A stretch of DNA of 64,000 bases from Elgaria multicarinata webbii (lineage: Eukaryota > Chordata > Lepidosauria > Squamata > Anguidae). Below the pieces are notes generated by a model. That model saw only the letters and a list, made by a program, of their open reading frames with translations, ran no database searches and had not been told where the DNA came from. This document shows positions 8,640-18,200 of this stretch, piece after piece (the first letter of the stretch is position 1; every line of letters begins with the position of its first letter). The stretch covers positions 10,589,001 to 10,653,000 of the forward strand of contig NC_086192.1 in NCBI RefSeq assembly GCF_023053635.1, written 5' to 3'. Made by a program: the position numbers and the translations under genes.

Positions 8640-9211
8640 TCCACAGCCAATCACAGCTCAGCACGGGGGGAAGCCAACGTTCCATTAAATTGCAAAACCC
8701 AGTTGTAACATGCGCCCTGCGATTAGTTGCCATCCCAGCCAATCACTCTTTTTTCCAACTCGAGGCAACAGCCAACCAGATTAAAAGCCTGGAAGGGAAC
8801 TGTCCAATAAGAGAGAAGCAGCGGAGGGGGGGGATTGACGACGAGGCATTTAAGTGCTGGCACGCCTTTTTTTAAAAAATGGACCAATGAAGAGCGGCGT
8901 GTTTAGCCTCCGGGCCAACCCAGCTTCTTTCGTAACCCCCGCCTCCCGTTCGCTCCTAACTAAGCAATCAGAGAGCACGAAGCTTCGCTGTTATCCAATA
9001 GGAGTTCTTCTCTCATGCCTCGGGGTTATACTCGACGTCTTCCAATAGGCGTGAGGATGTGTTTGAGAGCAGCCAATCCGAAGGAGGCTCTAATGACAGC
9101 TGCCCAATAGGAGACGCCGTCTCTTCCACACAGAATAAAGGGGGTGGGGCTGTACTCAGAATAAAGGGGGTGGGGAGTATACCACTGCCTGAGGAATGTC
9201 AACTATTCAAC
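8640..9211. promoter_or_regulatory. Bidirectional PRR11-SKA2 promoter with eight CCAAT boxes
   Basis: Same-strand CCAAT boxes at 8647, 8739, 8804, 8884, 8995, 9042, 9073 and 9104 (first base). The last three are exactly 31 bp apart. CpG density rises from about 8820. A GACGTC motif lies at 9034-9039. In mammals this promoter is reported to be NF-Y driven. Spaced CCAAT boxes of this kind are typical of G2/M genes. Transcription starts cannot be placed from sequence alone. Confidence 0.75.
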
Positions 9212-9244
9212 ATGGAGACGGCGGTTACTACGCTTGAGACCATG
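9212..9244 (+). CDS. SKA2: SKA2 exon 1 (coding part)
   Basis: METAVTTLETM, then donor GTGAGT. The start context is CAACATGG. The human N-terminus is MEAEVDKLELM, the same length to the junction. Confidence 0.93.
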
Positions 9245-12200
9245 GTGAGTCTCGGAGCCGTTGGCGGGCCGCCGTAGTAGCAGCTTCCTTGAGGGAAGGG
9301 GCCGCCCGTTGAAGGGCGCAGCGGATGGGGGGAAAGAACGGGGGGGGAAGCGTTGAGGAGAGAGAGAAAATACGAGGGAATATTTCCCTTCCCCCCCACT
9401 GGACGCAACCATTTGAAACATAGAGGCAAGCGGGCATGGAGAACATTCCGTTGGACGAGTCCATTATCTTCTTAGAGGAGGACAAAAAGGGGCGTGTTGG
9501 TTTAATCCATTTCTCCAGTCTCGCTATTAGGGGGCGTGGCTCTCTTCACGGGGGCGTGGCTTATTGGGTTAGTCTATTCTCTGAAGCAGCGATCGGGAGG
9601 CGTGGCCAGTGTTACCAGGGGGCGTGGCTTGTTAGACTGAGCCACTGACACACACACGCACACACACTCACTTTATCTTTTTTCCTCTTAAATTGTGTGA
9701 TGTTTCTGGTCTATTTATTTATTTTAGTGGTGGGAAGCTGAGTCCATTTCCTAAGGGAGGGGAAATACAATTTAGAGTGCTCTTAATAATAGAAGTAATA
9801 GTGATGTGTTTTACGGTTTGCCCGAAGAGCTTTTGCTATTGAAATGCAATAAATAAATGTATTATTACATTACAAAACCACCGTATAAACCTTTCAATTA
9901 AATAAGTCAATAAAATAAATTATAGCTATTAATTTTATTATTACTAATAATAGTAGCTCTAATTATTTGTATTGCACCCCCTTCCTTCATGTATATTTGA
10001 GCCTAGGTCTCCATTTTATATTATTTACAGCTCATTTTTGTCTATATGTTTATATAGTGTCATCCATCTACATATTTTCCTGTTTCACACGTTTGTATTC
10101 TGCTTTCCATCACGATGGAGCTCAAAAGCAGCATGTATGAGGGTCTGAGGTAATTTCCATCGGTGCGCGGACCAACTCCACACTTGGAACCCAGGTTGAA
10201 ATTGCAACTCAGCCATGTGTCTCTTAGCTGATCCCACTTCAAAGGGTTGCTGTGATGACAAAATGGAGTAAGATCATGTATGCCACATTGAGCTCCATGT
10301 AGGAAGGACAAGAAAATAAAATAAAAAAATCTCGGAGAAGGACAGGACAGGGCCCTGCTTCAAAGAAGTGTTTTTCTAAATGTTGTGAAATACTTTGTTT
10401 TGTTGTAGTATTCGTTTATTTCTTTGTTTTCTAGTTTGACTTACAGTTGAAATAATAAAAGGTTGGCTGATCCGGTGGGCCCTTAGCCATGAACAGATAG
10501 TTAAATCCACAGCATTTGATAAGAGCAATAATACCATATATTAAAATATTTAAATAAAATAGATTGAGCATGTATATATTTTGTATATGGGATAAAAAAT
10601 GGTGAAGTACACCTGGACTAGTCCATTTCTTTCTGCTGACAGAAGTGGACATGTCCCTGAGCTAGTTCACATTCCTTCCATACGAGGGGTGTGGCTGATA
10701 ATCAGTTCTTTCTTGATACTGAAAGATGCAAAGTCTGGAGAGAACTCCTGTTAGTCTGTCCAGAGCAAGAGGGTAAAATACAGCTAGACTGCCCCATTCA
10801 CGTCTTGCAGAAGAGGCGGTGTGGAGCCTCTCAGCCATTGTGTTCTGGATTGTTCAAATGCTGCTTTTCAGATTCATTCAAACAGTTGAATTATTCAATA
10901 AGATTGATCTTATTCATTCAGACAGAATTATTCAATAAGATTAAGTTTTCATTTCTTTCCATGCACAACATTTGCTCTCTGAGAGACGCTTGCTTGTTCT
11001 CTTCCTACTTGGCCAATTTTATTAACAGTATTTCTTAATATGTGTTTCAAGGTCTGAAAGGTAAACGGCCAGCTTTTAAAATGATCTATTAGAAGTTCTG
11101 GTTTTATTTATTTTTTAAAAAATATCTGCATACTTTAAAATGGAGGCCTAAACAACTTATGATCTGTTGCAGTCTTGGTATGAGGAGGAACAGCAATTGA
11201 TCTGATGAAGTCTACAGGTCGACTGGCAAACCGCCCCTTTAGGGACGCTGAAAGGAATGCAGTTGGTGTGTAAGCAATGTAGCACTGTTGAATGGCCTCA
11301 GATTTTGCCTCTTCCCTTCTCTGCTGGGGCTTTAAGGAGAGCAAACAATGTGTGTGTGTGTTATGTGGTTGATTCAGACTCCTCTTCACAAAGTTCTGAG
11401 CAAGCGCTCAGAGAACTTTTTGTTTAGTGTTTATTTACAAGAATTATATATTGCATTACAGCCAACAAAATAAAAAGGGGGAAATTTAAGTTATCTTATG
11501 ATAATAATAAGAAGAAATGCTGAATTAAAAATCTTTAAAATCATGTTGCGCTGATAGAACTGTGGCTGGCTGTTAGTCTGGGAGAGCTTGCTTACATAAA
11601 AAATGTCTTCAGGTGTTGAATACAAAAAAATCTGCCTGACATCAACAGTTTTGGGGATCAAAGGCTCACGCGGAGGTTGGCCCAATGGATCTTTTTATTT
11701 CCAAATGATGGTATATATGTCTTAGGCCAGTTCTCATTGCTGACATGTTTTTCAGGCTTCCGTGTTCTTTCAGCCTTGGTGTTCTTTAATGCTCTTCCTT
11801 GCTTCTTCTTTTCTTGTTTTGTTTGAGCCCAAGAATGTTCCTTAGAACCTGACTCGTTCTGCTACTTTCTGGACGGCAAGAGGTGTTTGTCCACTGCCCT
11901 TTTTATGTTGTACTACTAGTGAAGGTGCACAAAAAAGCAGTGCAATGTTAAAAGGGCATTGGCCAGCAATGCTCAGTCAGCTAAAACACAACTTGAAGGG
12001 AAGCATGCGATCGTTACTCTTAAAATGTTTGTGTGATGTGTCTAAAACGTGGGTGGGGAACTTTTGATATCTGAAAATCTAAAAAAGAGGCTTGCCTTGT
12101 GCACAGAGACGTTTTTCTCCCCTCTCCCATAATACTGGAATCCAACGGGGTCATTCCATGAAGCTGATTGGTGGGAGATTCAGGACAGACAAAAAGGACT

Positions 12201-15200
12201 TCTTCACACAGTGCAGAGGATTCACTACCGCAAGGTGATGGCCAACAATTTGGATGGCTTTAGAAGGGGGTTGGATAAATTCCTGGAGGAGAAGCCTATC
12301 AATGGCTACTAGTCCTGATGGCTATGTGCTACCGCCAGTATCAAAGGCAGTATACCTATATACACCAGTATACAGGGTGTACATGGGCGGGAGGGTGCTC
12401 TTGCACCGTGTCCTGCTTGTGGGTTCCTGGTCAACAGCTGGTTGGCCACTGTGTTAACAGAGTGCTAGTCTTAGATCAGCCTTCCTCAACCTGGGGCGCT
12501 CCAGATGTGTTGGACTACAACTCCCAGAATGTCCCAGCCAGCTCTGCTGGCTGGGGCATTCTGGGAGATGCAGTCCAACACATCTGGAGCGCCCCAGGTT
12601 GAGGAAGGCTGTCTTAGATGGACCTTTGGTCTGATCCAGCAGGGCTCTTATGTTCTTCGAACATGCATGTGTTATAACGGCCTTATAAATAAGGCCAAAA
12701 AAGTTATGTGCCCATAGTGACAAAATCCATCTATGGTGTCTCAGCAGCCTAAAAGTATAGTGTCACATCTCTTCCTATTTGTCAAAGCATGCCTGCCTGT
12801 TCACCCGGAGGCAGCCCTTTCTTGTGACCTGCAATTGAACATTAGAAGCCTAACATAGAAGAATGTGCCCCCCTGCCCACACGCATACATGGTTCTTATC
12901 TTCTGCATGTCTGCGCACATCCCCTTTCTGTCAGTCCATCCTAGCTTGGCAGCTCCTTGAAGGACCCTGTTAGTAGTAGTAGGTTCATCAACTCCAGCAT
13001 CTGTCTTTTGCAGAGAGCAGGGGCTGTGGAGGAGTTGGAAGTGTGTGTGGTAAGGAATATGATTTAGACGGGAGGGTTCCCCAGCCCTGGTTTTAGAACA
13101 ATGGGAATCAGGGTGTCCCTTTTGGGTGGCGGGTAGGAGGGGACCACGGCAATCTCGCTGACCAGAGTTCATTTTTTGTTCAAAGATGCAATCGCTGACT
13201 TCCTTGTTCTTAAGCTTTCCGCGACCACTGCCTTGTGCCGACTTCTCTGAAAGCACCTTGCTGCGAACGAGGGCTCTGACTTCATTGCACTACTGTACTT
13301 CCTAGCTAGCAGTGCAATAGTATTGTCAAAGCACTTGCAAGCAGAGTGCAGCAACGGCCTGACAGCTTCTGGCGGTTTCTCCAAATCTCCGGAAGTGGAT
13401 CGAGCGGGGTGTGTGTGAAGACTTCTTATGACTACTTAGGAGGCCTGCAAGTTCATACTGGTAGGATCGTGAACAGAAGGCCCTGGTCAGAAAATAGACT
13501 TTTCTGGGAGACAAATCTGAGAATGGCTCTTGCTTTTCAGCTTCCTCCAAAATGACCTTCTGTCTTTCTAGCTGCCAACGATTCCACTCATTCACACATC
13601 TTTTGGGCTGGCGGCTGGTTTGGCCCAAGTGCTTCCTGTTGCTGACCCCTAAACTGAAGCTTTAGTTGATCAGTGGAGCTATGAGTTCAGGACACACCTC
13701 TCTCTCTGAGGCAATATTGTATTACTGTAATAAGGACTAAAAAAGAATATTACATGACCTTCCCTTCTAAACTGTCAGTGGCACCAATTGATAGTTAAAA
13801 CTAGCTTCTCTGTGTTAAATTGGCTTACCTTGCATTTCCTTCGGTATCTCGAAGGCACTTGAACTGTTGGTCATACGCACATTTTATATAAAGAATTTTC
13901 AATTCCTCTGTCATTCCCCCCTTTTTTAATCTGATGACAGCCCTAGTTACTAAGCATCACTCTGCAAGGCCAGTCTATCTGTTGCACTTCAGCAAGCCCG
14001 TAATGGAATGGCCTTGGTTTGGTTTTGCTCTCGAAAAGCAGCCCGCTTTCTCATACATGAAGACTTAATGGAAGTTCAAAATGGGCAACTTGCTTCTGAA
14101 ATAAAAGCTTCCTAGCATGAGCATGTAATTACTTGTAACGTTCAGATGCTTTGGGTAAGTAGCAGGAGATATTTACTGTTACTAGATGCCACCATCTTTT
14201 TTTTAAGGTGGTGGGGTGGAACCAGGGACACATCCAAGCCTTAAGCTTTCTTTGTCCTTGCATGCAGTACCTGTCTGTCCCTAAATGGCTGTCTATTGGC
14301 TACAGGGCCAGGTTTAAGGTTTTGGTGCTAATGTACAAAGCCTTAAACAACTTGAGGCCAGGATACCTGAGAGAGCGCCTTCTCCCTTACCAACCTGCCC
14401 GATCACTCAGGTTGTGAAGGACATGCTCCTGGTGGTCCTGCATGGGCCTGATTGGAATCCACCAAGCAAAGAGCCTTTCGTGTGGTGGCCCCTTCTCTGT
14501 GAAACTCCCTGCCCCTGGAGGTCAGGCAGGTGCGAACACTAGGCTGCTTCCGGCACATCCTGAAAACAACTGTTTTGAGAAGCCTTCCTCCACTGACTAG
14601 CCACTGTTTTTCCGGTTCCTCTGTTTTTACATTGAACAATTTTAATTTGCTTTTTAAATCTTCTTTTGCTGTTTACACCTATGTTCACCACTCTGGAATC
14701 TGTGTTAGATAATTGAGTGCTATATAAATATTGCTGCTGCTAATAATAATAATAGACTCGAGGTGGTAGGGATGCAACTACCTGTCTTCTGCTGTAGGAG
14801 AAAAATGGTGCTAAAAATGGTATGCCGAGGACAATGGTGGAGGAGTGAGCATATTGTCCTGTCTTGTGCTATATCAAGAAAATCCCAGCTGCCTCGGTGA
14901 GGACTTTACTATGCTCAGGAGGTGATGCTGGCTTTCCAAATACTGTAATTTTTGTCCTTTTATTGTTGCCCCAACTTCGTCTGCATACTAGATCTGTCCC
15001 GTCTTGATCTGAATTGTCCTGATGAATTTTAATCACCACAGAGTAAGGCATAGACCCACAACTTCGTCTATAAGGAAAAGCAACATGGTTCACGTTCTAA
15101 AGGAAGAGAGGTTCTTTACTTTGGTCTAAGTCTTCAGATTTTAACCTGTGAATGCCTGAGCCCGTGTGGCCTGTAAGTAGGAAGTCTCTCACTGTCAGAT

Positions 15201-18200
15201 GGCCCCAGCTTGTGTATGAAGCCTGACTGTACGTAGGGGGGGACGGACAAGGAAGGGAGATTACTTCGCACAGCAGCATACGCTTCCAGCGTCTGGATTT
15301 CTCTCCGGCCAACGGAGTCCCTGCCCAAAGTGATAGTTCTTCTATGCAGACATTCCTTGGACTGGTTCTGTAAACTCGCTGTTCTTCTGCCATTCACATG
15401 AGACCTTCATAGATGCTTTAAGGAACTGATTAAATTTAGTTAAGTAATAGTGTTTTCAGCTCCCAAGCTGGCTCACTTATCCTGACTTATCCTTAACAGT
15501 GAGGTCGCAAGTTTGCTTATCCATTCATCCACCCTGTTTCTATCAAATGGGTTGGCAAGCATTGCTATCCAGAGGCTGAATTTTGTAGCGTGATTAAGTG
15601 GCGGAAAGTCTACATAACCAGAATTTGGTGGCCCGTAAGCATTCTTCCTTGTGTCTACAGAGCCCATGCTGTTAAAATACCATGAATGCGGTTTTAGGAA
15701 GAGAACGTTTTGCCGAAGGAGCAAACGGAGAAATAATCTCAATTCTCTTCCTTCAAATTCCTCAAAAGCTGCCTTATTGTATACCTTCAGGGGGAGTTTA
15801 TACTGCTTATGTTGGTTTTGCGTGAATGCAATCGCAGCATAATGTGCTCTAGTGTTTATTCAGTTTATAACTGGCTGTTTTTGCCTGTACAAGCCCTTCA
15901 GGTGGCATATTGGCAAATGCGACCTATCGACATTGCGGTGAATGCAGTAGCCGTAACAGTGAGATGTAGGAGGGTGTCCCTTTATAATAACTTACCTATA
16001 AAAGTGCTTCAAATCAAGGGCCTATACAATAATTAAATAAGCACCTTTACAGTCTACTGAGATGAAGGGCAAAGGAAGACATGAAGGAAAGGGGAAACTG
16101 TGCATTGGGCTCAAAAGGCCCCAGTACGCAAATAGGCTGTGAGGCATCGTCTTAAAAGGCTGAGGGCAGTCAGAAAGTCTGTGCAACCTTCAGATGAAAA
16201 TAGGGGCATACTTTTGTGTGCTTGCAACACTTCTATTCTCAGATCCAGCGATCACCGCCTTGATTATCACAGCATTTTTAGCAGGGTGGCTTTCGCTGTA
16301 TATTACACAATGCCTGAGCTTTCTTACCTGTGCACACATTTTTAAAGGAAGGTGCATCTCACGGAGACTCCTTTTTCCTGGAGTTAAATGTAGAGACCAA
16401 TGCGTGCCATCACTGTTTTTTAAAAGGCGCCCCCCACATTTCCTCAGTTCCCAGAAGAATAAGGCAGTGCTTCCCAAATTATGTACTGAGGTACCCTAAG
16501 TGTACAATGAAAAACAAATTACTCAAATAACTAAAGCCCAGCTAAAGCTGTGAGCCTGACACACCCAACCTCTGTTAGAGTAATTCTGTTGCCTCCATGC
16601 TGGATATGATTGAATCATTCAGTCATTTTCAATATGGAGACAGGATTGATTAAAAGGAATTAGGGAAATGCAAAACAGGGACATTTGGATGGTGTATCTG
16701 GTGATGGAGCACTTCAAAGATCCTGCAAACCTTTATATATGGGCAGCTGCATGCCAGTAAGATCTGCTGACTAAACCCAGGGGTGTCTTCAAATGCAGCT
16801 TGGAATCTCAAATTGCCAGTTTCATTCCCAGTTCTTCCACAATCCCTTCAAGCATTGTAGTAAAACAGTATTGCTACAAATTCATCCTGATAGTTGTGCC
16901 ATGTACTTTTACTCATGCAAAAGACAAAGTTGTTGAAAGACATTCTGCAGCAGTGTTTGATTTAAAATGTATATAACAGGACTGTGTTTGATCATTTGGG
17001 TGTTTTAGTTCCAGAAAGCCGAATCTGATCTGGATTATATCCAGGCAATGTTGGAGTTTGAAATGATGAAAGGGCTGCCCGACGGACTATCTCAAGAGGT
17101 AACTGTCCTCAGACTTCAGCTTGAAATTCTTGTTAACTTGTATTTGTGTTTAAAGCACTCTTGTTGTGGCCATTTGCATCTTAAACAATCGTGTTAAAAA
17201 AAGGTCGTTAACGATTTCACGGGCCTTAGTTTTGTGTAGCATGCCTGTCTTCTGCTGCCTCACGTGTTTTTGTTGCTTCGATAACAGGAAAATCCCCTGG
17301 TTCTCGTGCAGCAACTGTCAGTGGTGAAGTCTCGTTACAAAATGTTGTGTGAGCAGCTAGAAAAGATTTCCGTCGAGCGGCGAGAATCCATGCGCTCCAT
17401 CCGTGCTACTCTTGCTAAAACGGTGAAGCTGGTTCAGGAAATGCAGCATCATACTGGTATGGAGGTAATGCTTTGGATTTACTTGCTTCGGCACCGATGA
17501 ATTTCATGTGCGCCTCCCACGAGGTTATAGCTTTCCTCCATAAGAGCATCAGTATTAGGGTTGCCATATTCTGAATCTGGGTTTTTTTTTTGGGGTGGGG
17601 GGAACTTTTCTTTTATTCCTCCTCTCTCTCCTTTCCTCCACCACTCACTTCCCACTCACCCCCACAAAACTCACTTTCTTCCCCCACAAATAACCCAGCA
17701 GCTCTGCCTGGCACTTACCCTAAAGCTTTGACCACAACCAGCCAAGCTCACCAAACTCCTTTGCATGGCATGGGCCTCAGGCAGCCCAAGGAGAGCACGT
17801 GCGTCTTTCCTTGCTGTTGTTCCTCTTCTATGTAGGTGCAGTAAGGTGAGTCGCGGTAACTGAGCTGAGCCGGTGGAGGAGCGGCGGTGCTCTGGAAAAA
17901 GCGCCAGATTGATGCGTCTTTTTCTCTGCTGCTGCGACTCCACTGAGCAAGCTCAGGGCACCATTTCGGAGGTTGGAATTTCTCCGGCCAGCTGGACCAG
18001 GAATCCGGGATTCTTGACTGACCAGCTGGGACATTTTGGAAACGCTTGGAAACAGTGATATTCCCGGTTTTCTGGGACGTATGGCAACCCTAATCAGTAT
18101 AGAGAAGCTTCTGGAAAGACAATTTGCTTGCAGTGTGCAGCTTCCAGTTATTGAGCATGTTCTAGAGTCCGTTTTGACCTTGGCATTGTCCTACACATGG

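Noticed and set aside
8306-8875. 189-codon plus-strand open frame between PRR11 and SKA2
   Set aside because: The first half is the foldback-derived minisatellite and the second half overlaps the CCAAT promoter; no splice or family support.
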